The notes beneath the pieces were generated by a model. It was not told where the DNA came from, made no database searches, and saw only the letters and a list, made by a program, of their open reading frames with translations. Positions 31,114-43,730 of a stretch of DNA of 64,000 bases are shown in pieces. Origin of the DNA: Cephalotus follicularis (Eukaryota; Streptophyta; Magnoliopsida; Oxalidales; Cephalotaceae); NCBI GenBank assembly GCA_001972305.1, contig BDDD01000366.1, positions 289,016 to 353,015 on the forward strand, written 5' to 3'. The position numbers were made by a program, and so were the translations under genes. Numbering within the stretch: the first letter of the stretch is position 1; every line of letters starts with the position of its first letter.

Positions 31114-33851
31114 TGTCACGCCCCCGTTCTTCCGTGAAGGCAACGTTAAAGTGGTAAGGCAATCAGCACAACATAATTCAGCTTATGCGATAAAACGTAA
31201 AAGCAAAAACCTTCAATAGCGGAAGCAATAACATGAAATAACTGAAATTTAAATATGTATCACGCATCCCATACTACGTGATACCCACAAAGTTTATATA
31301 AAACCCAACAACATTGTCGATCGCCCATAAACGGAGCGTGATAATACAGTACGAATAAATAAACCACGTTACTATAATCCAAAAGTCATTGTTCCAAAAT
31401 CCAATACATAACAATAAAAGAACAACTCAGTCTTCTCCTTAAGTCTCCTTGCGCTGCTCCATATCAAACCTCACTCCATCAATCTGTTACAGTAGGGGTT
31501 AGCCTTTGTCCTCACTCGGCTAAGTGAAAAGACTCATAAATACAGTTCGAGGTATATGATAATGAGCAACATGAATGAATGCATTATGATGCAGTACAAT
31601 ATATATATATCGTAGTATATATATAGCAGAATATACATGTATAAAGTATATGCACGTTCACAGTACAGGTATAACCTCATAAGGCTATATCAACACAAGC
31701 AGAAGGTATGTCCCCAAAAAGGAACCAGACAAACAAGTCGTCATGACCGTCGCCACCTCCTGGCCCCAACGTCATGCACTCTTACTCCAATCCCCGTTTG
31801 TGAACGGTTAGAAGCAAGTCCTCCGTACAGGTTGCTTAGCACGACGGCTAAACAATCAACAGGTTATTAGCACAACGGCCAATAATCAACAAGCACAAAC
31901 ACTGTACAGTACAAGTCAAGCAATGAATATAATTACTTGATCAAATATATTTGTTTAAAATATAAAACTTCGTCTCAGGTTGTAATAAGTTATAAACTTA
32001 AAACAATACAATTTGAATTGTGTAACCAATCCTTTAAAACATTTCTCCGTCTTTGGAAAATACTTTCCCCAGTGATTTCAAAAATATATATATTCATATG
32101 TTGACAAATATACATTTTCGTACAATGATGATTATAATAATCATACAAGATTTTCAAAATGATTAACACTTTTTCAAATCAGCCATAATGCAATTCACAG
32201 TACAGTAATAATGCAAACATATGCTCGGAATGCATCTAGGGTCGTTTCTAGAGTCGTTTCGGGTCTAACGGGTCCCATTCGAGTGAAACTCTTCCAACCA
32301 GAGGGATAGGCGTCGATATTTATCCCAAAGGCGTCGACGTCTTTTCCCTAAGGTGCCAACAACTCATGCAGTTATTCCCAGGCGTTTTTGGACCAAAGAC
32401 ATCGATGCTTTTCCAAAGACGTCGATGTCTTTATGATACCACGGAGTATCAGTTCGCGAATCTTGATTCTAGAGGGTAGAATCCGGCCCTCACTCCTTCA
32501 TATAAACGAATCTTACCCTCTTAAAGTGTAAAGCATGCTATTGGTTAATAGGATATGTAACCAGAACATCAAATCACTCATTCAACTCCAAGGGCATTCC
32601 ACCATCAACAGTAAGCACTACTATTCTGCAATACCCAGAAAAGGCGTCGATGTCTTTCTCATTCACACACGAAGGCATAACATCACTGTTCTATAATGCC
32701 AAGAAAAGGCATCGATGTCTTTACTCAAGCATCGATGTCTTTCACATCTACACACGAAGGCATCGACGTCCTTATGTAGGCGTCGATGTCTATCCAACCC
32801 AGAATGTTTTCTCCACAGTTTTAACACACCAAGCCATTATCAAATCCATCATTTACACATACCAGTTCACACATTCATGTAATCACACATGCATGGTTAC
32901 TCCGTATTTCACAGTAATCATCATAGAAGTCCAGAGATTACAATTCACCCATTAACATGCAATTCATCAATGGCATTCATTATCTTAGAACTCAAAAAGC
33001 ATGTATAAGAATCATCACATTCCCCTACCTTGTTGTTCCACGTTAGGAACTGGAAAGTCCATCCCTTTACGTTCCAAACTGGTTCCGGCAGCCTCTAGGT
33101 CCTTCTCGTTGCTGCAAGCCACCAGCTCCAAGTTCCAAGCTCCAACCAAGCTCAACAATGGTGTCTCTCTCTTTCTCCCACTCACTAGTTTCCTCCTCTT
33201 CCTTCCCTTTGGTGTTTTAAAGGAGAGAGAGAGGTGGGGAGGGGGTTGTTCTTATGCAGATGGCTCCCTCTCCCTCTTTCTCCCTGCATTCAATGAACAC
33301 TCTCGTGTTCTCTCCGTCTTTCCCAGTGAATTTCTGCATTTCGTTTTGTTTCTTTCTCATGTTTTCTGCAGATTGCATGCACACCCACACTTGTCATGTT
33401 CTTCCTCCTTCCTCAGTCATGCAGGTCAGGAGGCATTATGCATGACCAACACGTCTCCTTCCCGTGCCTCAAAAATTGCCCCATTGCATGTTATTCTGTC
33501 AGTTCATAACGTGACTGATATTTTTTTTAAAGACGTTGACGTCTTCCATAGACGTCGATGTCTTTTCCCTTTTCACACGAGGGAGTCGATGTCTTTGCCT
33601 ACATCGATGTGCATGTACATGCATCCACGTACGCCTTTGCTTCCATAGGCGTCGACGTCTTTCCAAAGACATCGACGCGTTTATCCCAAAACTGCACCGT
33701 TTTGGTTTAAACACACACAGTCATTTCTCCCAAAACAATAATTAGGGTTTGCTAACATTATTGAGGCGAAATCTCCAACATTTTCATTAATCCAAGCATA
33801 CGATTACATCATAAAATGAAATATTACAAAACGAAAATACCGGGCGTTACA
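31114..33851 (-). repeat. Left (3') LTR of element C
   Basis: TGTCACGCCCCCG to CGGGCGTTACA, 2,738 bp. TCGA motifs lie at 32325-32430, 32640-32795 and 33525-33685. Compared with the right LTR it has an extra stretch of about 390 bp (31566-31956) and lacks one 20-bp motif unit near 32660. Open frames such as 33001-33648 on the plus strand are not conserved as one frame in the other LTR and are not genes. Confidence 0.9.
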
Positions 33852-33896
33852 TCCACCCCTTCTTCAAGAAATTTTGTCCTCAAAATTAACACAATA

Positions 33897-34089
33897 CTAA
33901 AACAAATGCGGGTAACGTTCTCGGATATCATCCTCACGTTCCCAAGTCGCTTCATCCGGCCGATGAAATTGCCACTGAACCTTCACCATCGGAATGGTCT
34001 GGTTCCTCAATACTTGTGTCTTCCAATCAAAGATTCTCACGGGTGACTCCTCGCAGGAAAGGTCATCCCTCACCGTAACCGAGTCATAA
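33897..34089 (-). pseudogene. Integrase C-terminal chromodomain end of element C
   Basis: The minus strand encodes ILDRK-like sequence (here IFDWKTQVLRNQTIPMVKVQW) and ends EATWEREDDIRERYPHLF. This is the hallmark end of plant chromovirus pol. N has inserted at 34090 and separates it from the rest of integrase at 43731; the TSD CATAA lies in the codons between. Polypurine sequence follows before the LTR at 33851. Confidence 0.85.
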
Positions 34090-35781
34090 TGTAACACCCC
34101 CGATCTGTGGGAGTCGCCACAGGTGCATATAACAGAAACTTAAGATAACATATCATATTAAAACGTTCATCTTTATTAAAAACGTGATGGTTTAAAGCAT
34201 AATCAAAACATACTGAAACTGATCATAAACAGAAACTTATTCATAATCCCAAAAGTCATTAATTAAAATGAACATATTGTTTATTAAATGGTTCCACTAC
34301 GACCACATAAACATAAAGGGATCAGCTACTAGACGATCCTCAGACATATGGGAGTCACTCTCACCACTTATTACCCCTTTGCTCCTGATAACCGGCTGCA
34401 TGGAAACAAAAATGCGGCTGAGCAAACCTTAGTACGGATATAGAATATAAAACAGTAAACGATATTTTAAAGCAAGATGATTTCAAAAGTACTTTAAAGC
34501 AGAAATCTTAAGCAATAAAATAATGTAAAACATACTTTGTAAATGCCCACGGCAAAACATATAAAACAAGTTCATAACTTGAAACCATAAAGTGTACCTT
34601 TCCAAAACATAGCTTCCATAACTGAGCACCAAAACCCATAACATATCAGAAACACATAGTAGCAAGGGGTTCGCGACACCCACATTTCCAAATGGAATTG
34701 CAGTGTACGGCACTACACATACAATCCCCATATCCCAAAACATATCCCAAAAACACATAACTAGGATCGATCCATACGCCTCTATCCCAAATCCTATCCA
34801 AGGATATCCCAGAGAGACGCCATAAACAAATCACACCGTTACGGAAAGTGTCATGCCCCCGTGCCAGGCTCACAGCATGCCTATGGTACCCCCATAGGTG
34901 GTTATAAAAACTCAGTATTTCACCATTTCAAAAACTTGATTTCATCAAATCAATTTAAAAAACGTAGAAATATTTCCCAAACATAATCATAAATCGTTCT
35001 CAAACGATATAAACACATGCTTTCATAATCGGAAAAATCAACTCATTTAATTTCACAATAAAGAGATGATTGCATAACATTTCGTAAACACATCATAACT
35101 GAATTCATAAAGTCAGAAATATTTACCTCATAAAATATCAAGTGACTTTATTTTCAAAATCCAAATATAACAGAGTTCATAAACCAAAAGGAAACATATT
35201 CATAAAACTGAATAATAACCCAAAACAAAGAATTTGTATTTATTCTCAAAACATAACTGAATCAGTAAGAGTGTATCAAGTAACGAAAATCCATACTTTA
35301 ATCATAAAGGTGAAACGGGACAGTTCCAATAAAATCAGATAGCCAAAGAACAGAAAATCCGTACTATAACATAATCCAAATTTATTTTAAATAAGCCGAT
35401 AGAGAACCCAAAGAAAGGAGAATCCGTACCTTAGCAGGTCGAAAACCTAAACAACTAGAATATCGAACAAAAGCACTCTATAAGTATCCTAAACTCCACC
35501 ACAGATGATATCAATACCTAAACATATGAGTCAAAACATCACATAACATAAAAAGGACAAAACACTAAAACTGCCATAAAGCGTCGACAGTTTGTTCTTA
35601 GGCGTCGACGTGCCACACATCAGTCAAAGCGTCGACGGTTCTAATAAGAGCGTCGGCGCTTTGTGCCCAGAAAAAAAAAAAAGAAATTCAAACCAAAAAT
35701 CAAAGCATTCACAAACCATAGCATATATCAAAAGATATAAACCCAACATAAAACATGTAAGCATAGGAACGGGATATTACA
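34090..35781 (-). repeat. Left (3') LTR of element N
   Basis: 1,692 bp. It contains a TCGA pair set at 35581-35663 (GCGTCGACAG, GCGTCGACG, GCGTCGACGG, GCGTCGGCGC), spaced 21 bp inside each pair. It is followed by a pyrimidine stretch (TCCACCCCCCCC) that is the complement of the polypurine tract at 35782-35796. Confidence 0.9.
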
Positions 35782-35883
35782 TCCACCCCCCCCGAAAAAA
35801 AAGATTTCGTCCCGAAATCTTAACATACACATACCTTAAACGAACAAACGAGGGTATCGTTCCCGAATGTGCTCCTCCATCTC

Positions 35884-37416
35884 TCAAGTAGCCTCACGTT
35901 CGGGATGGTTCCTGCATAACACCTTCACAAACGGAACTGTCTTACTACGCGTAACCCGTTCCTGTCGGTCCAGAATAGCCTCCGCCTCCTCATCATAAGA
36001 TAAATCCTCCCGAATGCTGTCCAGAGGATAGTGGACCACGTGTAGGGGATGATACTGATAACCCCTCAACAAAGACACATGGAACACATTATGGACATGT
36101 GCTAACCGTGGAGGCAAAGCTAACCGATACGCAACTGCTCCAATCTTTTCCAGAATCTCAAACGGTCCTATAAACCGAGGACTCAACTTTCCCTTCAGTC
36201 CAAATCGTCGGATGCCTCTCCAAGGTGAAACTTTTAAGAACACATGTTCACCCACTTTGAACTCCAAATCCTTTCGATGTTTGTCTGCATAACTTTTCTG
36301 TCGAGATTGAGCTGTCTTCAACCTCTCCCTTGCTATAGCCACTTTCTCAGTAGTGATTCGTACTAGCTCTGGCCCCTCAATAACTCTTTCTCGGACTTCA
36401 TCCCAGCATGTCGGAGCTCGACATTTCCTCCCATAAAGAGCTTCGAACGAAGCCATACGAATACTAGCATGCCAACTGTTATTGTAGGGGAACTCAACTA
36501 GGCTCAAATACTCATCCCAGCTCCCAGTCCACTCCAAATCACAAGACCTCAACATATCTTCTAAGGTCTGTATAGTCCTCTCGGTCTGCCGATCTATCTG
36601 TGGATGGAAAGCTGTACTGAAATTTATCCTAGTACCCCAAGCTTTCTGAAATCCCTTCCAAAACCGTGAAGTGAAACGGGGATCCCTATACGAAACAATA
36701 GATACAGGAGTCCCATGCAGTCTCACAATCTCCCGCTGGAACACCTCCGCCAAGTGGTCCACAGTGAAGTCCTCTCGGATTGCCAAGAAATGAGCTGATT
36801 TGGTCAACCGATCCACAACAACCCAAATAGCATCATTTCTCCTGTAAGTTCTCGGCAAGCCAGTAACAAAATCCATCGCAATACTCTCCCATTTCCATAC
36901 TGGAACATCCAAGGGCTGTAACAAACCACTAGCTCGCTGATGTTCGATCTTGACCTGCTGACAGACCAAACACTTCCCGATAAACTCTACTACATCCCTC
37001 TTCATTCCGCTCCACCAGAAATTTTCCTTTAAGTCTCTGTACATTTTTGTAGAACCCGGATGTATAGAGAATGGAGAGCTATGCGCTTCAGACAAGACAG
37101 CATCTCTGATAGAAGTATCTGCAGGAACACACAACCGAATACCCAACCAAATCACTCCATGCTCATCCACACGGAACTCTGACTGTTTGCCCTTTTCAAC
37201 ATTCTGAACCAAGGCCCAAAGTTCACCGTCATCACTCTGAGCTGCCTTAATTCTTGATATCAGGGTAGGCTCCATACACATGCCAGCCATATATCCATCT
37301 GAACCCCAAACAAACAGATTCAAATCCAATCGCTCCATATCTGCTATCAAATGCGACTGAGTAACCAAAGCCGCCACACTCCCAGAACTCTTCCTACTCA
37401 GAGCATCAGCTACCAC
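35884..37416 (-). pseudogene. pol: Integrase and chromodomain part of N gag-pol
   Basis: 510 codons before a TGA at 35884-35886, which replaces the Trp of the EATW motif, so only the final chromodomain stretch is cut off. Residues 1-10 are the ADALSRKS linker; a zinc-binding HHCC follows (H112, H119, C149, C152); the core has D182 in MDFVTGLP. At residue 243 the second catalytic Asp is replaced by Tyr (VSYRDPRF), confirmed by the 35-residue spacing to E279 in QTER. In addition HPQxDG has Arg for Gly. The C-terminal DNA-binding region (KVGEHVFLKVSPWRGI, GPFEILEKIG, HNVFHVSLLR) is complete. The enzyme would be inactive. Confidence 0.9.
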
Positions 37417-37437
37417 GTTTGCTTTACCAGGGTGGTA

Positions 37438-38847
37438 CTAAATATTCAGATCGTAATCCTTCAAAAGCTCTAACCAATGCCTCTGACGCATATTCAACTC
37501 CTTTTGCGTGAAGATGTACTTGAGACTCTTATGATCGGTAAAGGTGTCACAAGTTTCTCCATACAAGTGGTGCCTCCAAATCTTCAATGCAAACACAACT
37601 GCCGCCAACTCGAGATCATGCGCAGGGTAATTCAACTCGTAAGGCTTCCACTGTCTCGAAGCATATGCTATCACATGACCATGCTGCATCAGAACACAAC
37701 CCAAACCCTTTTTAGAAGCATCACTATAAATCTGGTATCCTCCCGACCCAGATGGTAAATGAAGAATCGGTGCAAACACAAGACCGTTCTTCAACTTCTC
37801 GAAGCTTGCTTCCCATTCATCATTCCACACAAACTTCGCTCCCTTTCTCATAAGCTGAGTCAGTGGCAAGGCTATAGAGGAGAAGCCTTCCACGAACCGC
37901 CTATAGTAGCCAGCCAAACCCAAAAAGCTCCTAACCTCCGATACTGTAGTAGGTCTCGGCCATTTAGTAATAGCTTCAACCTTAGCAGGATCCACAGTAT
38001 ATCCTTCCGCTGTAACCACATGGCCTAAAAACGCCACATGTTCCAACCAGAACTCACATTTCGAGAACTTTGCGTATAGCTGATTCTTCCTCAGAATACC
38101 AAGCACTATACGAAGTTCATCTTCATATGCTTCCTTCGATTTCGAATACACAAGAATATCATCGATGAACACAATCACAAACCGATCCAAAAACTCATGA
38201 AAAACCCGATTCATTAGGTCCATGAAAACTGTCGGTGCATTCGTAAGCCCAAACGGCATCACCAGAAATTCATAATGCCCATACCGTGTGCGGAAAGCGG
38301 CCTTAGGCACATCCTCATCTTTTATCCGCAACTGATGATATCCAGACCTCAAATCGATCTTAGAAAAATACCGTGCACCTTGGAGTTGATCAAATAGGTC
38401 ATCAATCCTAGGCAAAGGGTATTTATTACGAACAGTGATCCGATTTATTTCTCTATAGTCGATACACAGTCTCATAGATTCGTCTTTCTTCTTTACAAAC
38501 AAAACCGGAGCTCCCAACGGCGAAACACTTGGCCGGATAAAACCCCGATCTAACAACTCTTGCAACTGCTCTTTCAGCTCTTGCAACTCAAGCGGTGCCA
38601 TCCTATAAGGTGCTTTAGATATAGGTGCCGCCCCAGGAATGAGCTCAATGGTAAACTCCACTTCCCGTTGCGGTGGCAAACCCGGTAACTCCTCCGGAAA
38701 CACATCAGAAAACTCTCTAACCACAGGATAATCTTCAAGGTGAGGCTTGACCCTTGAGACATCCTTCACAACAGCCAGAAACCCTTCGACGCCCTTAGCT
38801 ACTAACATCTGAGCTTTCATAACTGATATGATTTTGACATCTTTCAT
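37438..38847 (-). pseudogene. pol: RT and RNase H part of N gag-pol
   Basis: 469 codons in the same frame as the integrase piece, closed by TAG at 37438-37440 where relatives have Gln before YHPGKAN. RT motifs: [68 protein letters not shown] and the catalytic FIDDILVYS. RNase [47 protein letters not shown] and [29 protein letters not shown]. The catalytic Asp residues of RT appear intact. Only the stop breaks continuity. Confidence 0.9.
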
Positions 38848-38877
38848 AGGCCGTGAACCCTGATAAACAAAATCAGG

Positions 38878-39357
38878 TCAATCCACATCTCCGAACAGAA
38901 TCCTCCGAGCATGAGAATCAATCGTAGCCCGATGGCGCTCCAACCAATCCATCCCCAGAATCATATCGAAATCATTCATATCCATAGGAAAAAGATCCGC
39001 ATCACGAATCCGATCATCGAAAACAATAGGGCAAGCATAAAAACACTCAGATATCACAACAGATGTCCCCATAGGGGTAGAAAGAACCAAAGCTGGATCA
39101 AACAATTGCGAAGGCACCCCAAGATGCCGAACAAAAGACCTCGCCACAACCGAGTGTGTCGATCCAGTATCATATAACACATAAGCTCTACGATTACCAA
39201 TAGAAATAAAACCCGAAACCGTACCTGGAGCATTAGCTACCTGATGAGTCGTAATTGCAAAGACTCGGCCTCCCACTTTGCGCTGCCCAGCATTCGAACC
39301 ATTACCCTTCCTTTCCTTAGCACGAGGATCCTGACAATCCTTTACGAAGTGTCCCAT
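38878..39357 (-). pseudogene. pol: Protease part of N gag-pol
   Basis: Same frame, between the gag knuckle CFVCGQMGHFVKDC and a TGA at 38878-38880. It carries the active-site VLYDTGSTHSVV and the flap-side DFDMILGMDWL. The stop lies in the linker before RT. Family: retropepsin-like aspartic protease, which would cut the polyprotein. Confidence 0.9.
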
Positions 39358-40398
39358 CTGTCCACATACAAAACAGGCCCCACTGACTTTATAACAGGTA
39401 CCGACCGGATGATACCTACCACTTGCATCACATCTAGCGATCTGAACATCAGGGTTACCCCCATCAGCCCCCTGTGCATTCTTCTGATCATTTCCTTGCT
39501 AACGCTGTTTATTACCATCTTTATTCTTCTTGTGATTCCTCTTATGTTGTTTACCTCCTCTGCCCCTATTCCATGCACTGCCTTGACCCTTGCTCTGCTG
39601 TCCATAATCTTGTTCATTCCTATACCGCTTCTTATCCCCCTCCTGACGTGCTTCCTGGAAATCCAATCTCTCTAACTCAATGTTTTTAGCGGCATTAGCA
39701 ACTTCAGCTACATCCGCAAACCTGGAGTTTATCAGCTTTCCCCGAAACTGGTAAAGCAGCTTCCACTTGAATTTTTCAGCTTGCTCAGATGCTGACCCCG
39801 CCGCGGATCCAGCAAACCCAGCCAATCTAGTGAAACGGGCCAAGAACTCCGAAACTGTTTCTCCATCTTTCTGCCTGGTGTTGACGAACTCTCTAGCATA
39901 GGCCTCCTTATCAGCAGTGGGAAAATAATGCTGATAGAAGACATCCCGGAATTCAGACCACAACAGAGCATATGCATAACCTTCACCCTTAGCCAAATTC
40001 AGAGTATTCCACCATTTCTGAGCATCCGCTTCGAGTTTGTAAGCCGCCAACCTTACCTTCTGCTGATCATCACACCTTAGAACATTAAAGATCTTCTCCA
40101 TATGTGCTATCCAGTGTTCAGCTTCCACAGGTGTCACAGCCGAACTGAAAGACTGCGACCTCTGTTTCTGAAACCGCTCAAGCCAAACATGAGTAGGTGT
40201 GCCATGCCTACCCCCAGTTTCCATATTCCTCTGAACCTCAGCCGGAGCATTCTCCTCAACAACTTGTTCCCGATTCTATTGTTGCATAACACGATTCACC
40301 TCCTGAGCAACTGCCTGACGTACCAACTCTTCCACAAAAGGCTCATTTCTGTCTTCAGCTGGTGCAGTTCTCTGAGGAGTGTTTCTTGTACGTACCAT
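39358..40398 (-). pseudogene. gag: Gag of element N, pol-proximal copy
   Basis: Start ATG at 40396-40398 followed by VRTRNTPQRT. TAG stops at 40276-40278 (after a Gln-Gln pair) and 39499-39501. The capsid domain has VEAEHWIAHMEKIFNVLRC, KVRLAAYKLEADAQKWW and a DVFYQHYFP block. The C-terminal part is basic and Gly-rich, then a CCHC knuckle at 39345-39390 (CFVCGQMGHFVKDC) leads into protease. An identical copy lies upstream on the minus strand. Confidence 0.9.
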
Positions 40399-40779
40399 CT
40401 ACGAAGGAAACCGAAACACGTGATATCAAACCAAAACACAAAAATCAAAATAGAAAACATATCAGAAAGGCCGAAACATAACAGCCCTAACCCAAGTCTA
40501 CCCAAGCTCACAGGTCAAACCTAGTTAGGTCTTCTAAAGAACAAAACCTATTCTCTGATACCATAAACTGTAACACCCCCGATCTATGGGAGTTGACACA
40601 GGTGCATATAACGGAAACTTAACATAACATATCATATTAAAATGTTCATCTTTATTAAAAACGTGATGGTTTAAAGAATAATCAAAACATACTGAAACTG
40701 ATCATAAACTGAAACTTATTCATAATCCCAAAAGTCATAAATTAAAATGAACATATTGTTTATTAAATGGTTCCACTAC

Positions 40780-41861
40780 TTAGCACGAGGATCCTGACAA
40801 TCCTTTACGAAGTGTCCCATCTGTCCACATACAAAACAGGCCCCACTGACTTTATAACAGGTACCGACCGGATGATACCTACCACTTGCATCACATCTAG
40901 CGATCTGAACATCAGGGTTACCCCCATCAGCCCCCTGTGCATTCTTCTGATCATTTCCTTGCTAACGCTGTTTATTACCATCTTTATTCTTCTTGTGATT
41001 CCTCTTATGTTGTTTACCTCCTCTGCCCCTATTCCATGCACTGCCTTGACCCTTGCTCTGCTGTCCATAATCTTGTTCATTCCTATACCGCTTCTTATCC
41101 CCCTCCTGACGTGCTTCCTGGAAATCCAATCTCTCTAACTCAATGTTTTTAGCGGCATTAGCAACTTCAGCTACATCCGCAAACCTGGAGTTTATCAGCT
41201 TTCCCCGAAACTGGTAAAGCAGCTTCCACTTGAATTTTTCAGCTTGCTCAGATGCTGACCCCGCCGCGGATCCAGCAAACCCAGCCAATCTAGTGAAACG
41301 GGCCAAGAACTCCGAAACTGTTTCTCCATCTTTCTGCCTGGTGTTGACGAACTCTCTAGCATAGGCCTCCTTATCAGCAGTGGGAAAATAATGCTGATAG
41401 AAGACATCCCGGAATTCAGACCACAACAGAGCATATGCATAACCTTCACCCTTAGCCAAATTCAGAGTATTCCACCATTTCTGAGCATCCGCTTCGAGTT
41501 TGTAAGCCGCCAACCTTACCTTCTGCTGATCATCACACCTTAGAACATTAAAGATCTTCTCCATATGTGCTATCCAGTGTTCAGCTTCCACAGGTGTCAC
41601 AGCCGAACTGAAAGACTGCGACCTCTGTTTCTGAAACCGCTCAAGCCAAACATGAGTAGGTGTGCCATGCCTACCCCCAGTTTCCATATTCCTCTGAACC
41701 TCAGCCGGAGCATTCTCCTCAACAACTTGTTCCCGATTCTATTGTTGCATAACACGATTCACCTCCTGAGCAACTGCCTGACGTACCAACTCTTCCACAA
41801 AAGGCTCATTTCTGTCTTCAGCTGGTGCAGTTCTCTGAGGAGTGTTTCTTGTACGTACCAT
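40780..41861 (-). pseudogene. gag: Second gag copy of N, truncated by the duplication joint
   Basis: Minus-strand start at 41859-41861, stops at 41739-41741 and 40962-40964 exactly as in the other copy, so the stops predate the duplication. The frame runs past the joint into LTR sequence and loses the knuckle-protease connection. It lies nearest the 5' LTR, so a transcript would meet this copy first. Confidence 0.9.
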
Positions 41862-42016
41862 CTACGAAGGAAACCGAAACACGTGATATCAAACCAAAAC
41901 ACAAAAATCAAAATAGAAAACATATCAGAAAGGCCGAAACATAACAGCCCTAACCCAAGTCTACCCAAGCTCACAGGTCAAACCTAGTTAGGTCTTCTAA
42001 AGAACAAAACCTATTC

Positions 42017-42027
42017 TCTGATACCAT
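42017..42027 (-). other. Primer-binding site of N (duplicate at 40554-40564)
   Basis: The complement reads TGGTATCAGAG five bases from the LTR end at 42032; initiator Met tRNA type. The tandem duplication has copied it. Confidence 0.85.
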
Positions 42028-42031
42028 AAAC

Positions 42032-43725
42032 TGTAACACCCCCGATCTATGGGAGTTGACACAGGTGCATATAACGGAAACTTAACATAACATATCATAT
42101 TAAAATGTTCATCTTTATTAAAAACGTGATGGTTTAAAGAATAATCAAAACATACTGAAACTGATCATAAACTGAAACTTATTCATAATCCCAAAAGTCA
42201 TAAATTAAAATGAACATATTGTTTATTAAATGGTTCCACTACGACCGCATACACATAAAGGGATCAGCTACTAGACGATCCTCAGCCATATGGGAGTCAC
42301 TCTCATCACACATTGCCCCTTTGCTCCTGATAACCTGCCGCATGAAAACAAAAACGCGGCTGAGCAAACCTCAGTACGGATATAGAATATAAAACAGTAA
42401 ACGTTATTTTAAAGCAAGATGATTTCAAAAGTACTTTAAAGCAGAAATCTTAAGCAATAAAATAATGTAAAACATACTTTGTAAATTCCCACGACAAAAC
42501 ATATAAAACAAGTTCATAACTTGAAACCATAAAGTGTACCTTTCCAAAACATAGGTTCCATAACTGAGCACCAAAACCCATAACATATCAGAAACACATA
42601 GTAGCAAGGGGTTCGCGACACCCACATTGCCAAATGGAATTGCAGTGTACGGCACTACACATACAATCCCCATATCCCAAAACATATCCCAAAAACACAT
42701 AACTAGGATCGATCCATACGCCTCTATCCCAAATCCTATCCAAGGATATCCCAGAGAGACGCCGTAAACAAATCACACCGTTACGAAAAGTGTCATGCCC
42801 CCGTGCCAGGCTCACAGCATGCCTATGGTACCCCCATAGGTGGTTATAAAAACTCAGTATTTCACCATTTCAAAAACTTGATTTCATCAAATCAATTTAA
42901 AATTCGTAGAAAGATTTCCCAAACATAATCATAAATCGTTCTCAAACGATATAAACACATGCTTTCATAATCAAAAAAATCAACTCATTTAATTTCACAA
43001 TAAAGAGATGATTGCATAACATTTCGTAAACACATCATAACTGAATTCATAAAGTCGGAAATATTTACCCCATAAAATATCAAGTGACTTTATTTTCAAA
43101 ATCCAAATATAACGGAGTTCATAAACCAAAAGGAAACATATTCATAAAACTGAATAATAACCCAAAACAAAGAATCTGTATTTATTCTCAAAACAGAACT
43201 AAATCAGTAAGAGTGTATCAAGGAACGAAAATCCATACTTTAATCATAAAGGTGAAACGGGACAGTTCCAATAAAATCAGATAGCCAAAGAACAGAAAAT
43301 CCATACTATAACATAATCTGAATTTATTTTAAATAAACCGATAGAGAACCCAAAGAAAGGAGAATCCGTACCTTAGCAGGTCGAAAATCTAAACAACTAG
43401 AATATCGAACAAAAGCACTCTATAAGTATCCTAAACTCCACCACTGATGATATCAATACCTAAACATATGAGTCAAAACATCACATAACATAAAAAGGAC
43501 AAAACACTAAAACTGCCATAAAGCGTCGACAGTTTGTTCTTAGGCATCGGCGTGCCACACAGCAGCCAAAGCGTCGGCGGTTCTAATAAGACCGTCGGCG
43601 CTTTGTGCCCAGAAAACAAAATAAAAGAAATTCAAACCAAAAATCAAGGTATTTACAAACCATAGCATATATCAAAAGGTATAAACCCAACATAAAACAT
43701 GTAAGCATAGGAACGGGATATTACA
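42032..43725 (-). repeat. Right (5') LTR of element N
   Basis: 1,694 bp, close match to 34090-35781. The TCGA set at 43522-43605 has two changes of the CG/TG kind relative to the left copy (GGCATCGGCG for GGCGTCGACG). Confidence 0.9.
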
Positions 43726-43730
43726 CATAA

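Larger units (their letters stand above)
39317..42242. repeat. 1,463-bp direct tandem duplication in N (39317-40779 and 40780-42242)
   Basis: The two units read identically wherever I compared them, including gag, the primer site and the first 211 bp of the LTR (40569-40779 and 42032-42242). The novel joint at 40779/40780 links LTR sequence (CCACTAC) to gag sequence (TTAGCACGAGG) with at most one base of microhomology. Confidence 0.95.
34090..43725 (-). mobile_element. Element N: near-complete minus-strand gypsy (chromovirus) element in the C integrase gene
   Basis: Starts TGTAACACCCCCG at 34090, ends GGATATTACA at 43725; TSD CATAA perfect at 34085-34089 and 43726-43730. LTRs 34090-35781 and 42032-43725 differ at only a modest number of positions, so it is one of the younger insertions. 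Gag-pol is in one frame (start 40396-40398) with five single-codon stops. A 1,463-bp tandem duplication repeats gag, primer site and the LTR beginning. Confidence 0.9.

Noticed and set aside
33001..33648. 215-codon frame in the left C LTR
   Set aside because: The matching right LTR (58061-58708) has frameshifts, and the composition is that of an LTR leader antisense. No domain.
37477..38028. Plus-strand frames opposite RT-RNase H of N
   Set aside because: Shadows of the pol gene on the other strand.
39244..41138. Plus-strand hydrophobic frames in N (143 and 123 codons)
   Set aside because: Antisense of gag and the knuckle region; identical in both copies only because of the tandem duplication.
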